Shown: positions 1 to 13,740, numbered from the stretch's first letter. The stretch: DNA of 64,000 nucleotides from Epiperipatus broadwayi (GCA_028023455.1 JAQFVV010000229.1:1546501-1610500), one strand, 5' to 3'. Numbers and translations are program-made. Notes: generated from the letters alone by a model not told the origin.

Positions 1-960
1 TTAGTTAGGGTGCTACATTAAAATTTCAATACTCAAGAATCTAAGGATCCAGGTTCAATACTCATACTAGTACTGTCACTGGTCAGGCCAGCATCAGCTG
101 AAGAAGAGGGAAAAATAATATCTCTCAATACATGCATATACTGACCTGAATGCTATTACTAATGGTTGAATGTGTTTGGAATATTTAAAGTTAAATTTTT
201 CTAAAGACATTCAATAATCATATTAGATGATGGAAATACAACTAGAAAAATAATTATTTTTGGATTTCTTTTTACTAAAAGAAAGAAAAGGCCTTTTTTT
301 AAAAGTAAAAATAAATAAATGATTACAAATTTTAATCACTCACAGTGAGAATGTATAAACAAGACATTTTTTAGTTTAAACACACACATAAAAGAAAATG
401 ACATTAAAAGTGGTGAATGCACATATGATGATGCAAATTTCACAATAATCAGAAAACAATAACTGAGTGACTATTTGACTAATAAATCATATTTAAAATA
501 GGTGAGTCAGGCAAATAAAATGCAGACTTAAATATAGGCAATGAAACATGCACCTACACACTAAAAGGGGGAATCATGAATAAACATGAAATGACTTAAA
601 GTGGCAAAGAATCCTACTGTATATTATCTTTATATATATAAGCAAATAAAACTTTATAACCATATACATAAAACAAATAAAACTTTATAACCATATACAT
701 AAAACAAATCAATGATAACAAGGTGTGGAAGAAAATCAATGAGAATGGATGAGAAAATTTTACAAAAAACTATAAATAGTAGTAGTAATGAGTTGGAAGG
801 TTCTACTTCTAAAAGTGGATAACAGTATGCATTGATAAAGTTACCTAGGGAATCCATGACACAAAACGGTCACTCTCCACAAGTACCAGGGGTGATCCAA
901 ATAGCATTTCAAACCTATGAGATTCCTGCTAGTGAAATGAATCTAGTGCCCAGGATCAAA
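1..960. other. AT-rich flank without recognisable gene
   Basis: No coding region or transposon domain is recognised. The only structure I see is the 31-bp tandem duplication listed separately. It may contain the decayed 5' end or LTR of the Ty3/gypsy element that follows, but I could not find a matching copy on the far side of that element. Confidence 0.5.
643..709. repeat. 31-bp tandem duplication (2 copies plus a short third start)
   Basis: Two identical 31-bp units (643-673 and 674-704) contain the segment ACTTTATAACCATATACATA, followed by the first bases of a third unit. Two perfect copies suggest a recent slippage or duplication event. Confidence 0.9.
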
Positions 961-1979
961 GGAGCACAGGCTACAGGAGATGTAATGACCATAAATGAAT
1001 ATTCCAGGTGATCATGATGATAAAAGCAGAACTCACCAATAGTATCAAAAATGGATAAAATGAACACAAACATGGATAGCATCAAAAGAAGATTTGAAAA
1101 CCAAAATGATGGAGATGAGAAACAAATAATCTGCTGATAGGGAATGGCTGTCTCTGAGTGTCAATAATGTTCAGAGAGGAAACAGAGAATTGAGACAAGA
1201 ATTAAGAAGAAATAAAAAGGGAAATGGAAGAAAAGGATACATGATTCCAGCAAAGATTCAAAGACTTTAGATGTACCACCCCAAGTCAGATAGACTTAAA
1301 TTTTTCAAGATGACTTTGAGTCCACAAAGTCTTCAAGAGCGAAGTATGCATGGGCCAAGAGAAATACTGAGAACAAATTAAGAAAGAATTTGAAGGCATA
1401 CAAATAGAAATAGAACACCTTCACTTACAGCACAATGTTGAAACAGAGGGGTACAACAAGGCCATTCAATCAAGGCCGTAACATAAAATGTCTGGAAGAC
1501 AAACTAGCTGCAAGCAGGACAGAAAGCCTCTCAGACAATACAAACCTGGAAAAGATGGATGATAGTATAAATGATATGCATACCCAGAAGCAGCCAGTCT
1601 CCCACACCAAAAACCATCAGGGATGTAAGTATCTCTTTTTGATTTCATTCTGGAAGGAATCATATCTAGCACGTGTCATGTTGACCAGGACACACAGGTA
1701 CCCACTCCATACATGAACAGCAGGGAGATGTCCAGTGTACACAACCACACAACCCAAATTAGGGCCATCAACCAATTTATAAGGTCAAGAAATCCACCAA
1801 CGTGGCCCCAGTTAAACATTTAAGGAGCCAACACCTGTATTTTTCTGTGAACCACAATTTGACTGGATAAGAAACTTGATCTGTGAACCACAATTTGACA
1901 GGATAAGAAATTGATCATCACCTACAGTCATCTCCAAGGGATTGCCTACAGCCACCTCCAAGGAGATGTGCTGATGTGG

Positions 1980-2450
1980 TGGGAGTCATTCTTCCAGACC
2001 CCGTCCACTTTGAAGACTACCAGACATTACTGGTAAAGTGTTTCTGGAACCGCAATAATCAAGAAGCTCTGCTATACCAATTGTTCCAGGAGAAATACTG
2101 ACAACTATTAGGGGAAACTTTGATTAAATTTCTTTGTTACCAGGTTACCAAATTAAGGTCTTTTTATATGTACCACTTGAGTGAAAGTGAGATAATAAGA
2201 ATAGTCAAAAGAAATCTACCCCTTAGGATAAAACAGTCTCTCCTCTACACAAGCACCAAAAATAGTGAGCAATTGGTAGAGTTGCTAAACAGCATAGATT
2301 CAAACACAACCAATGTAACCAATAAGATAGCAAAAAATGTAAAAAAGATGTGTTTGTCTGCACCATGTACTATAAATGCCAAGAGTAATAACAACCCATA
2401 TTATTGGAAAAAGAAATCCATACAACAAATCCTTTCATATACATGAACAA
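1980..2450 (+). pseudogene. gag-like remnant of the Ty3/gypsy element
   Basis: Around 2000-2100 one frame reads a VHFEDYQTLLVKCFW-like segment. A further open stretch at 2120-2446 includes a YHLSESEIIRIVKR motif. Both resemble the capsid-type region of arthropod and mollusc gypsy gag proteins, which have a conserved segment before the LSE motif. Stops interrupt the frame near 2099 and after 2446. No zinc knuckle is clearly preserved. The assignment rests on position upstream of the RT and a loose family resemblance. Confidence 0.5.
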
Positions 2451-3340
2451 AACATTCTCAAATGCAAAATTAGTCCCCCCCCCCAATAGTCCAGGGAAAA
2501 AAACCTATGCTAGGGTGCAGTAACTACATCCCAAAACCCTGCAGAAACAAAACAAATGTTACTTGAGGCCATGTTCCTCACCTCAAGAAGACAAAAAATG
2601 ACAAAGAATGCAACTCAAAACTGTGAACTGAGAAATCACTAATTTGATGTGTTTGCGGAAAGTTAAAATGCCTAATTTAACTAAGCAGACTGTGGCAGAC
2701 AGATATCAGTGGTGTCAGATAAGTTCTACCATGAAATTCTGATTAAGAAACCCAGTGTTAAAACCCTGCAAACCCAGTAATAAAACCCAGCCACTGAAAT
2801 CAATACAGATTATCATGGCTAACAACAGAAAGGCTAAAATGGCACAAAAACAAATATGGGTTGAAATGAAAATTAGCCAAACATTTTTCTATCATGTTTT
2901 CCTTATACTCAATGGCCTAATACATGAGGTCATCTTAGGGGCAGTCTTCCTACACATGAACCATTGTATTATTGTATTCTTTGATATGACAATCAGGATA
3001 AATAATGAGGCCTTGGTGATGACAATGCAGATTAGATACGACCTACTCAAGGTGGACTGTATAGTATCTACTATCCCAGAAGCAGTCATAGAAAGATTGT
3101 GGAATCCAATATACTTAGGAATGATGATACAGTGAAATTGCATTCAGTTATTGATAAATTCAGTCTGATTTTCTCATAGATACCAGGTATTATAGAGGGT
3201 TTCCAACAAAGAATAAAACTAGTCCATGAAATTCCAATCCTACCCTACTCCATAACAGTATCAGAAAGAGATATACAAGTAGATTAAAAAATGCTAGATT
3301 GAGGATTATTTCCAAGTGTTCTTCATCTCACTGCAACCCA

Positions 3341-3922
3341 GTTATAACCATGAAGAAGAAAGGTGGGTCAGTGAGATTTTGTTTAGATACTCAGCAACTA
3401 AATTAAATTACAGTTCCTGATAGGAACTGTCCACTGCCTATATCTGAATTGTTCATGAGATTTTGAAATAAGAAAGTGTTTTCCACTTTTGACTTGACCT
3501 CCAGCTGTTGGCAGATTGAACTCCATCTGGAAGATCACCAATACACTGCCTTCCAATAAGAGGGTTTTATCCATTAAGTTAATAGAATGCCTTTGGATTT
3601 ATCAAGTGATGCTGGTCTAATAAGATGCGTGGATAAAACCCTATGTACTGAAGTCAAACAGATCACTATCATTTATGTGGATGATATAATAAATGGCAAT
3701 ATGCCATGATTGAAGAGTATCATCAACACAACTCTATTCTTTAAAGAGTGCTATGAAAAGGGGATAAAGGTCAACTTCAAGAAGAGCATGTTAGTTTGTG
3801 ATGAGATAATCTTCTTAGGTCATGTCATTGGTTGCAATGGGATAAGACCTCATCCAGACAAGATTAATTCCATCAGAACTTTCCAAAATCCACTAATAAG
3901 AAACAAATCTGATCATTTTTAA
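3341..3922 (+). pseudogene. Ty3/gypsy reverse transcriptase remnant
   Basis: A single frame runs from 3341 to 3922 and shows the RT blocks in order: a KKKGGSVRFCLDTQQLN-type strand, then FSTFDLTSSCWQIELH (the FSTxDLxSGYWQI block), then YVDD at 3674-3685, which is the catalytic metal-binding motif, and FLGHVIG with PHPDKI near 3810-3865. Nonsense codons interrupt the frame (for example after the QQLN and AFQ positions and at about 3707), but it does not shift across about 580 bp. The enzyme would copy element RNA into DNA. It is clearly non-functional as it stands. Confidence 0.92.
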
Positions 3923-4079
3923 GGCAGTGTGACTTCTATAATTGTTTCTACTAAAAGTTCTCTAACCACATGGAAACCATTGCTAAAACTCATTAGAAAG
4001 AATGAGTGATGGAACTGGACTGTGGAGCAAAATGAGGTGTTTGCAAATATTAAAACAGACTTCTTAGGCAAACAATGTT

Positions 4080-4420
4080 ATCCTTTTTCTGATTTTAATA
4101 AACTATTTATTGTTCAGATAGACAGTAGTGAGTTATGGATTAGGGGTAATTCTATCCCAAATCCATGATGATGATCAACATGATATCCTCTATCAGCTGG
4201 TTCCTAGAGAGTCCAGAAATAATTATGCAGAAGAAATCCCTAGCAATTGTGTGGACATTCCAAAAATTTTTGACAAATGCTTCTCCGATCAGAGGTGATA
4301 GTGATCACTGATCACAAAAGTCTCGAATTCCTGAACTACAGTACCTGACCAACACTTGTTTGTTCAGGTGGAATCTGTTGTTGCAGGACTGCAACTAAAT
4401 AGTCTGGTATTGCAAAGGAT
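4080..4420 (+). pseudogene. Ty3/gypsy RNase H remnant
   Basis: The order of conserved pieces matches gypsy RNase H: a FIVQIDSSE-like segment with the first catalytic Asp (near 4110), an ESRNNYAEEI-like segment matching the ERNYAxxEKE block (near 4210), and a VITDHKSLEFLN segment with the DHKSL motif (near 4300-4335). Frameshifts separate them. The domain would degrade the RNA strand of the cDNA hybrid. Confidence 0.85.
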
Positions 4421-4725
4421 CTGAGAACATTGTAGCTGATGTGTTGAGTCAAAACCCATGTAGGTCAGAACAGCATCATCTATCAGTAGATAATGCTTAC
4501 TTACCAAAATCAATCTGAAGATTGATAAATGTACAGAACAATTTAAAAGATTTGCACAATGCACACTGGAAAGATCTAGAATTAAATCAAATAATTAAAG
4601 CTTTAAAAGGAGAGAAAATTCTACTGTGCAAGTTAGAAAAACAGATCTTACTATATAAAGTTAACAATGATACTGATGAATGGAGGGTAGTAATACCTAA
4701 GTCCTACAAGACCCACTCATAAAGT

Positions 4726-5270
4726 ATGTACATTGTGTCTAGTTTGTTTAAGAGACAAACAAGTAAACCAAAACTATATTATATTACTAAATCAATCATA
4801 CCAGAAAGATCAAATAATATCCTAGTGATTGACTATTATGGGCCATTCCCACCACTTAACAAACAAAAATACTTGTTAGTCATCTACGATCTCTTTTTCA
4901 AATATGTCACTGCTTACCCAATAACCCAAGCCAATACTAGATATACAATCAAGGTATTGGACACCCTTCAATTCATGGTAATAAGAAAGCTAAGATCATT
5001 TTACATGATCATGGTACCCTACCCTTTTCCTATCCAAGGAATGGAAAAAATTGGTGGAAAAATCTCAAATAAAACACATGCTATTCTTCATTAGGAATTC
5101 ACAGTCAAACCCATGTGAACACATCATGCAGGAGTTCGAACATTTGTTTAGGACCTATTTAGAGGTAGAGCATAAAGAGTGTGTAAAGCAGACAAAACAT
5201 GTAGTCAGCTACATCAACTGGAGTACACTTGCACCATTCACAAAACAACAACCTATAGCTATTTAAACCA
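4726..5270 (+). pseudogene. Ty3/gypsy integrase core remnant
   Basis: At 4820-4960 an open segment reads VIDYYGPFPPLNKQKYLLV, matching the first-aspartate block of retroelement integrases (D-x-x-GPFP). It is followed by a YVTAYPITQANT stretch. A frameshift near 5050 moves the match to the next frame, where SQSNPCEHIMQEFEHLFRTY corresponds to the N-x-x-ER/H catalytic-glutamate helix. One or more catalytic positions are therefore split across frames. Confidence 0.88.
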
Positions 5271-5329
5271 AAATACATTCAGAAAAAGATAGACTAAAGG
5301 CTTGTGAGCAACTTGCCAAAATGGAAAGT

Positions 5330-5580
5330 CACAGAAATCAAAATACATAAACTTCCCCCACAAATTTAAGGTTGGAGATAAAATTCTAATAAAAACACCA
5401 CACTCAAATAGACCCCAGGAAAATAAGTACCATACATTCTACAATACACGTGAAGGACCATATACCATAGGTAAACACACAGGTTCCAACATATTTTAGA
5501 TAAATTGGGAAGGAGAGATTTGAGGCATGTATAATGCTTACATCTTAAAACCTTTCTTTGGCTGCTCTGAATAACCTATG
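5330..5580 (+). pseudogene. Integrase C-terminal GPY/F module remnant
   Basis: The segment contains KVGDKILIKTPHSN followed by a REGPYTIGKHTGSN motif around 5440-5490. This is the GPY/F module found at the C-terminus of many Ty3/gypsy integrases. It ends with a KPFFGCSE-like tail and a stop near 5572. It marks the probable end of pol. Confidence 0.8.
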
Positions 5581-8050
5581 ATGACCCATCAAATCAATCA
5601 TGTAGCTAAAGAATGGAAATAACAAATGATTAAGGTATAAAAATGATTTAAATCACATCAGAGAAAAGTAAAAAACAATAGGTGGTCAAAAAAAAGAAAA
5701 AAAGAAAAAAATGTACAAGACTATGGATATTAAGCTTGATGAGCGTATTCCCCAGATAATGCTCAAACATGGTCACTGGGATACTTTGAGACTAGCCAAG
5801 ACATAGAAGTCAATCCATTCCAATAAATGGAAACTCTAATATTTGACTATACCTTCATGAACCCAGTAAGTCTCAAAAGGGAGCAGGAAGAAGGCTAGCA
5901 AATAAAACCATATGCCATCTGTGACAGAGGCATATTACCAGTTAAGTTTTGACCATAATGCCATCAAGGCCCTTAAGTCTAAATCACCCCACAAATGACA
6001 TGGCTTAGCCATAAGAAAAAATGGTAAACTATTCAAAATCAGCTATAAAGGTATGAAGTAGTCAAAAAATAGGTTTAGCAACCCATCACCCAATTAAAAA
6101 AAAGCCTTACATTAGAACATATCAACACTTATGGGTAATAAAATTTGGAATACAAATTAAAATTTTAACTATGTAAGGAAAGAGAAATTGTAAGGGGACT
6201 TACAAACTACCACCCACCTGCACTAAGCTACAGCTTCACCAATCAATTGTTAAGCAATTGCTTACTCTTTTTCAACACACATATATACACTAAACACAAC
6301 AGCAAGTTATGTTTTTTTTTTGTTATAAAAAAAGATAATGTTTCAAGTTAGACACTAAGAAAATAAATATACCCATGTATATATGACAATGTGATTAACC
6401 AAGAGTATTGTAAGTCATCAAATAACAAACATTATGATGAGAACATAAATAAAATACACAAAATAATGACCTAATATCAAGCACATTTCTAAGCAACCAC
6501 TTGGAAGCAAAAAGATAATTCCAATAAATATTTATTTTAATAACATTATGTTGATGTACAATAACACAATAATAGACAAATACAGCAAGCATGAGAAAGT
6601 CAATATATTGATAACCATATTATTTTTTCTTACTAGAGCAAGATGGACATATGTGTTGGATTTTGAGAACAAATTTCAATCGTGTAAGAATACACAGTAA
6701 TTTACTTTATCCATTAATATAATCCAAAACCTGAAATACCTCCAAGATATGAAAGTAAACCGAATGCATTGAGCTAATCATTAAAAAGAAATGTCAAATT
6801 TACATCAAAGCATCACAAGAGAATAAGTAAATAACCACTATTAATCAGCTAGAATAGTTTTTTGTTCTATTTCCCTATGCATAAAAACAATGCCAGAAAA
6901 ACTACCCTTATTACCAAGAGTACTGCAATGTGGTCTGGCTAAAATAACTATGCCATAGAAAGCTGAACACCAGCTCTTCAAGCCCTTAGAAGCATTATGA
7001 TGTGTGAGGTGCTTTTTTTTTTATCAAAATACTGGTCAATGACGATGATCTTCAGTGGATCTCCTGCATCTTCTTTGAAGGAAATGAACCAGACAGTATT
7101 GATGATCTATGTTCCTGGAGTGAATGCACATCAATTAAATGTATGGACAGTACACCGCCTGAGAAGATTTATCACCAGGAGAAGTAGACTTTGAATATGA
7201 TGGGCAGTGCTTGCCAGACTCATAAATTGATTTTTTTTTCAATTGATTTTTATTTTTATCTTATTTGTTATTTATCATCTTATTTTTACTTAATTTTTTT
7301 TTTTCCATTTCCACATTTGAAAGCTTATATTTCAGAAAATGGGAAAGTTTATTTTAAGCACAGAGGTGAGAAGAATTAGTTTTCATAAACATTTTATTTT
7401 ATTAAGTAAAATTTATATCTACACACCCCTTCAGTAACTTAACATGATCCAACTGAGTGTGGAATAAGATAAGATCTTGATATTGTTCCACATTAAAAAC
7501 ATAAAGAAGTGACAGGAGTGAGTTTTTATTTGTTAAAGATTTACTAGCACTTGTTATATATTTGTTTTTTCCATATACACAACTAACTTCCTTGAGTGTA
7601 TGGTTTCTCCAAGAAGGATCATGATACTTATCATGAATCAAGACAACAAGCATAATATGACTGTATATAAGAGTAATTAGTAAGTCAGATTCACAATCTA
7701 CTAAAAAAATTTATTATTTTAAACTTTTGTAAATAAAAATCATTGGGGTATGGATTTCTATCATGAGATTTGGGGATCAGGATGTTAATCACATTAAAAT
7801 CTTGAGGTAATAGCAAACCATCCTTGACTCATATTATTAAATATGTAAATATTGTTAAAATAGCTTCATTATTTAATAAATGTTATTAAGTTGTTTCAAT
7901 CCATTTGGATCTCTCTGTCTTGTTCCCATTGTTGTGCATTCATACCTCTAAATATTTATGCTAAACTCCAATCACACACCTTTATTTATATGTGTACCAA
8001 TATTTGAAATATTCTGGGAAAGTGCTGTAATTTATCCTCACTTATATAGA
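5581..8050. other. AT-rich region, no gene recognised
   Basis: Short open frames are present but low-complexity and without family resemblance. A third ORF or 3' LTR of the gypsy element could lie at 5750-6000, where G+C is slightly raised, but I see no domain. Poly-A and poly-T runs are frequent. Confidence 0.5.
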
Positions 8051-8807
8051 GGTGCAGTAGTCATTGACCTGAGTAGGCTCATCCCTGAAGAGAGTCAAGT
8101 ACGAATTCTCCCTGAGTTTGAATACTGAAGCATAATGGAGCTGGAAAAGAGGTGAGGTGAGGATGAATAGCCCAAATCATATCTAGATTTAATGTGTGAA
8201 TATAGAGCTAGCCCATTGGAGGTGGATGTAATCATGGGTTAAGTATTTCATCGCATTCTTGCCAGCATCCTACCTGAAGATCCTAGGTCTGACTGTAGTT
8301 AGATGCATTTCTCCATTTTGCGAAAATCACTGATCTGTTACATTATATATTTAACTATTATAGATTTTTATAGAAGAGTAAAAAGTTTGTCAATTGTAAG
8401 ATTCTTTTTCAATAATCCAACAGATTGGGATAAAATATCTGTATAATAGCATACAAAATAATCATTATATATATATATAAAATGTTACTCTAACAATGTA
8501 TTTCTTTAAACATGCTACCAATTTTATTTAAGTCATGCATTTTAAATATCATAAAAAAGGTTGTCTTATCTATTTTAATTGAAATAAATTAATGTTAAAG
8601 CTAAAATTTTTGTATAATCTAGTATTGAAATATTGATGAATTTCATTTATTTTTTCCTCTGTCATAAACATTTTTGCTTTTGGTATAGAATATGTTTTAT
8701 TCTATTATCTCATAAACTATATAATTATGAATACACAATTTGATAGGCAAACTTTCAAAATTTACTTTTAGTGCACTGAGTAAAACAGTTTTTAGTATTT
8801 ACTTTTA

Positions 8808-9235
8808 AAACAGCAGCAAACTCTCCATACAGTAGTGACACACAGTGCAAGCCTTACTAATCAATGGATGTAAAGATATATGTGACTATAGCTTTGATTA
8901 TGAACCTTATTGTGTTTTCATCTTGGGATCATGACTTTATAGTTAACTAATTAAATAAATGGTGATGGTTGCATTAGATACTAAGATCTAGGTGCAGTGC
9001 TCTCAGATGCAAGGCACCTCATTGATGAAAGCCATAAGCTAGAAACTAGTCTGGAGATATTAGATGAATAGGTACTAGGTAGTAATTTTATGCAAAAACC
9101 TCCTTTGCACTCATTGTTTCATAAGGTTTTCACTGGATGGCACTTGTATAGAGAGTTTGCTATTGTTTTAACTAGATAAATGTCGGAAATGGTGATCATG
9201 TGATATTTTAATGTATTTACTTTACTTAAATTTTT
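8808..9235 (+). repeat. Ribozyme-repeat subfamily A, solitary copy
   Basis: This copy shares the GATCTAGGTGCAGTGCTCTC block, the hammerhead-like core and the TGGTGATCATGTGATNTTTA tail with the arrays at 24.2-25.0 and 28.9-31.1 kb. An inverted fragment of the same family (CTCTCCATACAGTAG, 8820-8870) precedes it. The copy is diverged and is more than 15 kb from the nearest other A copy, so the family is interspersed as well as clustered. Confidence 0.8.
9006..9065 (+). ncRNA. Hammerhead-like ribozyme relic (C3 to U)
   Basis: Stem II (AGC/GCU), the GAAA block and the ACUAGU stem III with a GUC site are present. The invariant C3 of CUGAUGA is U here (UUGAUGA), and stem I carries mismatches, so cleavage activity is unlikely. 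Confidence 0.6.
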
Positions 9236-12200
9236 TTGTTATGAATAGATGATTCCTAATTGTACAGTTTCTTTAGCACTTTTTTTTTATTTGGATTGTA
9301 ATATTTAATAATTTTAATGTTTTTGTATAAACATTAATATTTTACTTAAGCATAGATATTTTACCAGTATGAGTCTTCTATTTATAATTCCTTCTTTATG
9401 AGCAAACAGAAAATATTGTATTTCATTTTATTAAATATTCTTTTTTGTGTGTGCTTGATAAAAGTAGATATTTAAGGAATGGATTTAAAATAGAAGTGAC
9501 ATTCAGACATTTTTAATAAAAAATAATAACGATAAACATAATAATTAAATCGCTTTATTGATTAGGATTTCATAAGAAGTGTAAACACGGGAAATGATAG
9601 CTGCTCTGTGATACATAAACTATGAGTTTTACAATCTGACATTGCACCAAACTCTATAGGATAATTATATATCATGAAAACCCTGCTACTATTTTGATAT
9701 ATGTATACAGTATACAAATAATATATATCAATATATTCTATTTTGCTTCTTTATTTTGAATTTTCTTTAAAATTTATGTCATTTTATCATTTAATGTATA
9801 TATTATGATTGCAGCCTAAATAATTATTCTTAATAAATAAAGTTTTTTTTAATTGTTCTGCATTTGTATACGTAAATAGACATATAGATTTTAATATACT
9901 CTATATGAGCTTCAAGATCACAAATTACTATCTAGCTTAAAAATAACAAAACAGTTGTCTCATATTAGCATTTCAACTGTCCTGCTTTATTGCATTCAAG
10001 ATCTGTAAACTGATATATATTTATAATATGAAAATTACACTACAGAAATATTATTCATTATTGGATAATCTGCAGTCAAATGAGTGACTAATAAAAATTA
10101 TTAATACGAAAGGACTAATCTGTTATTTTTATATTGCACAACAGTTTACAGTCTTACTTATTTCGAATGCAGTGCACTAAGATCCAGACTATTTATTTGC
10201 ATCAATTGTAACCACAAGTTTAGTTGTTATTTTACTACATATACAATGCAATCTCTCATATATGCATTTTTTTACATATTTGTCATTTGCTTTTTTAGTC
10301 CCAAAAGTGATGACAGAAAACAGTATTTTTCGAACAATATTTTTTTCAGTAGTGTTCTGTTCTATCATGTCAGCCATGACGACACTATTTCTAGTCAAAT
10401 TGCTAAAAATATGCCATTTCCATGGCCACAGCAAAGCAGATAGCCTTCTTTCTACAATAAAACATAGAAAGAGTCCATTTACTTGGCTGCTGGTTACTGC
10501 TGTGGCTTTTTCCTATGCTAAAAGCACAGAAAAATGCCTTAATTGGCTGCTGTAGTTGCTTGTGTTATGCACTTTATTGTAATGCTGGCTTGTGTATTTT
10601 TGCTACAGTATCATGTGAGGGTGTATTGACTGCGTCGTGTCTAAATAGTTTTAACTTTTTATGTCCAACTTTTTTATGTAAACTGACCTACTGGTACCTT
10701 CTAACAATTTTAACATTGTCATCACTGTTCCATCGGGGCTGTTTAACCCTCACAAATTGGATTTTAAGGTGGAGCACTGCACTATTTCAAAAATCCTGAT
10801 GAAAGTAAACATATCGTGAGAAATCATCCGAGAGAAGAAAGATGGCTGCTTCAAACTCTGAAAATTGTTTTCTTCTGCACTTATTATTAACAAATATTCT
10901 GATTCAATATTTTTCTGCATGAATGTTTTTTTTTCATTTCAAATGACAGAATTTTTTTTTTTTTTAAAAAATCATATCTTTTGTCTTTGTAATTTAACTC
11001 TTTATAATTCAAATTACTTTTATTTTATCTTTGAATCCAAATATCTTAAATATTCTATCCCAAATCCTTTCTTATTTTGCTATTATTTTAAAGAGGTTTT
11101 TCTCCTTTTTTTGCCGCTGTCAAGTTTTTAACTTTCCTAATCTTGCAAATAAATTCTTCAATATCAGAGCTCTATTGAAGCACAAAATTTATCAAGTGCC
11201 TTTTTTATTTATAAAATTAAAACTTTTTTATAATAAATTAATGACTAAAATAAGATTTTTTAATTTAAAAAATAATCTTAAATAATGATTGTATTGGATT
11301 ACTATAATTCACAATTTTTAAATGCATGTAATTGTTATGATATTAAATTATATATACAGTATTAAATACATATATACATACTTTGACAATAATATTTGGA
11401 GAATATTTTGAATTGCAATATCTGTGTTGTACTTAAAGTTGTTCAATATTTCAGTGAATAATTATTAAACTATTTTATATGTTTGTTGTTAATAAGATTT
11501 TATTCTATGTATATCTAACTTTTTTTAATCTCTTAATATACAAAGATTTGGGGGGGGGGGGGAGTGCAGAAAGAATGAAAAATGTTTTTAATTTGCTGCT
11601 TTTAATGGTAAATATAGCAATTCTTTAGATTTTATAGAATATTGAAGTTGCAATTTGTTTGTTGTTTTTTAATTAGGTTCTAATTTAAGACTACAATTTA
11701 TCTGCAATTAGTTTTGAAAATCAGAAAACATTGTTTATTTCATTAAGATAATCTCTCATTAAAAGCAATGATTATCGTTAATTATGCTTGGAAAGAAGAC
11801 AAATAAAAAGTTTAAAAATGTGGTAGAAAAAGATTGTTTAAAAAAACTCCTATTCTATATTTCTACTTATAGCTTTGTTCAAAGGTTTTCTTGCCTACTG
11901 ATATAAAATTGTTATAAATATAGAAGTCCCAGACAGGGCCAGTTTTAAAATGGTCACTACCCTGTCTTTTTACTCTTGAAATTCTTTAGAGACTAAAAGG
12001 AAAAAATCAGCCTGCAAATTTTGCTGTTGCTAAAAAAAAAATCCACAACCTTTCCGGAGGCCAAATATATATGTATATTTTAAACACTTCAATTTTTAAT
12101 TTTAAGTGTCAGCTTGGTGTTTTGACACATTGCCTATTCTGCTGAGTGTAAAAAAGACAGAAAGTTGAAGTAGAAACAATGATTATGAGAGAGAACTGAC

Positions 12201-13740
12201 TTCAGAAAAATTACTGTCAATAATTTGAAGGTGATTGGATGCTTTGATATATAAAATGAAATTATGTTTTTAATTATTTTAAGTTTTTAAAGGTGTGAAT
12301 GTGAGTAAACAGTTCATTAAAAAAAAGGTAAAATATTTAATTTTAATACTTTTTATCAATCTATACATTTCTTAGTATAAAATATAAGTACTAAGGCTTT
12401 GCTTAACTAAAAGAGAGCTTGCAGAGATTGGAAGAAAAATGTTGTTAGCAATCTCTATGTTAATTGGAACAACAAGAGATGAATATACAACGATACTCAC
12501 CATGTTAACTCATAATCCATGTGCATTTAGTTAGAACTCAATTCATATGAGTTCAGATAGTATAAAAGCTGAATTTTAGTTGAAGATCATTAGCATTTAT
12601 CATGTCTATCAATTAATAAAAATTTATTTGAGATACTATCTTTATAAAATCAATTTATATAAGTAAAGAAATGCAGACAAAATAAACTTAATGGTGGAAA
12701 ATTCACTATGTACACACCTACAATACACAAAATATATTGTACATATGTATGGAAGTATGGACACAAAAAATCTGTTGGAAAAGTATGTATGCATATTATG
12801 TAAAAATAAAAGTTCCAGGAATAGTGAAGAAGAAAAATCAATTTTTTTATATCATAAAAATAATTTTTTATTAATTTGTTTCTTTTTTAAGGAAGGCTAA
12901 TAAACAATTTTGAATAAATTAATTAACAAGTGTTAATTAATAGAAATTAGTTTGTAAAATTCAACTTTATAAATTTGGAAAACAAAGAGATTGAAAAGTT
13001 TGAAATCCTAAAAGAATAAACTGAAAATTAAGTGCAATATTTTCTTGCAAAATTTGTTCCCAAAAATTTTATACATTTATAAATTTGACTAATTTAAATT
13101 TATGAATAATTATCAAATTCTATTTTATTGTCTTGGGATTTTAATGATAAATGAACACCAAATGTTTAAATGATTACTTAGACATTGTGAAAATAATTTA
13201 GCATTATTGTTACTAAAATTAATAATTGAGCTATTTTTGCATGATAAAATGCACATTTTTATGCATATATAAATATAAATATCAGATTCAGATTTTTGTA
13301 TTGCTATATATAAAAGAATGTTTTAGATTTAAATAATAGAAATTTAATGACAATTTTCTGTCTATTTAAATATTTTTTCAATTATGATAAACTGAAGTCA
13401 CATGATCTAATAAAGATATTTTATTGTAAATACTAAAGTCAAAAGTAAAGGTTTCTTATGGAATAATTTTATTTAATTATGAGAATATTTAGAAAGATAC
13501 TATACTTTCAATATTCTAATATATATAGTAATATTGTCTGATTCCCCTAATATAAGTTTGAATAGTTAGTTAATAACAGATTCATTTTTAACTTAAATAT
13601 TTTAGACAAGAATCTTTACTAAATAGTTTAATTTTAGTTTATAGTTTTAGATTTTAATTGGTATTCTGCTTCATTATATAATAATTGGAAAATTATTTAA
13701 AGCACACAACAAATTCTCATTAAATTTTCATAATTTGAAT
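9236..13740. other. Long AT-rich region, no gene recognised
   Basis: Several weak open frames at 10190-11285 overlap on both strands and are low-complexity or hydrophobic with no family signal. A homopolymer of 13 G lies at 11550-11562. The only repeat recognised is the family C fragment at 10020-10115. Confidence 0.5.
10020..10115 (+). repeat. Interspersed repeat family C fragment
   Basis: The segment with ACAGAAATATTATTCATTA followed by GACTAATAAAAATTATTAAT recurs at 27760-27830 and 28115-28240 with the same order of blocks. It is AT-rich with no coding content; the element class is unknown. Confidence 0.6.

Larger units (their letters stand above)
960..5580 (+). mobile_element. Degraded Ty3/gypsy-type LTR retrotransposon
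   Basis: Relics of gag, reverse transcriptase, RNase H, integrase and an integrase C-terminal GPY/F module follow one another on the plus strand in the order RT, RNase H, IN, which is the Ty3/gypsy order. All are broken by stops and some frameshifts. I could not identify paired LTRs or a primer-binding site, so the outer limits are approximate. The region is visibly less AT-rich than the surrounding DNA. An ancient immobile copy is the simplest reading; an endogenous errantivirus-type element cannot be excluded because the 3' portion is too decayed to judge. Confidence 0.88.

Noticed and set aside
8060-8330. Possible further hammerhead relic (CTGAAGAGAGTCAAGTACGAA at 8085-8105)
   Set aside because: The first half matches subfamily B but GAAA reads GAAU and no GUC site or stem III is present; the flanks do not match the family.
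10189-10800. Overlapping open frames of 60-97 codons on both strands
   Set aside because: Low-complexity, hydrophobic, overlapping in several frames and with no family motif or splice-site pattern.
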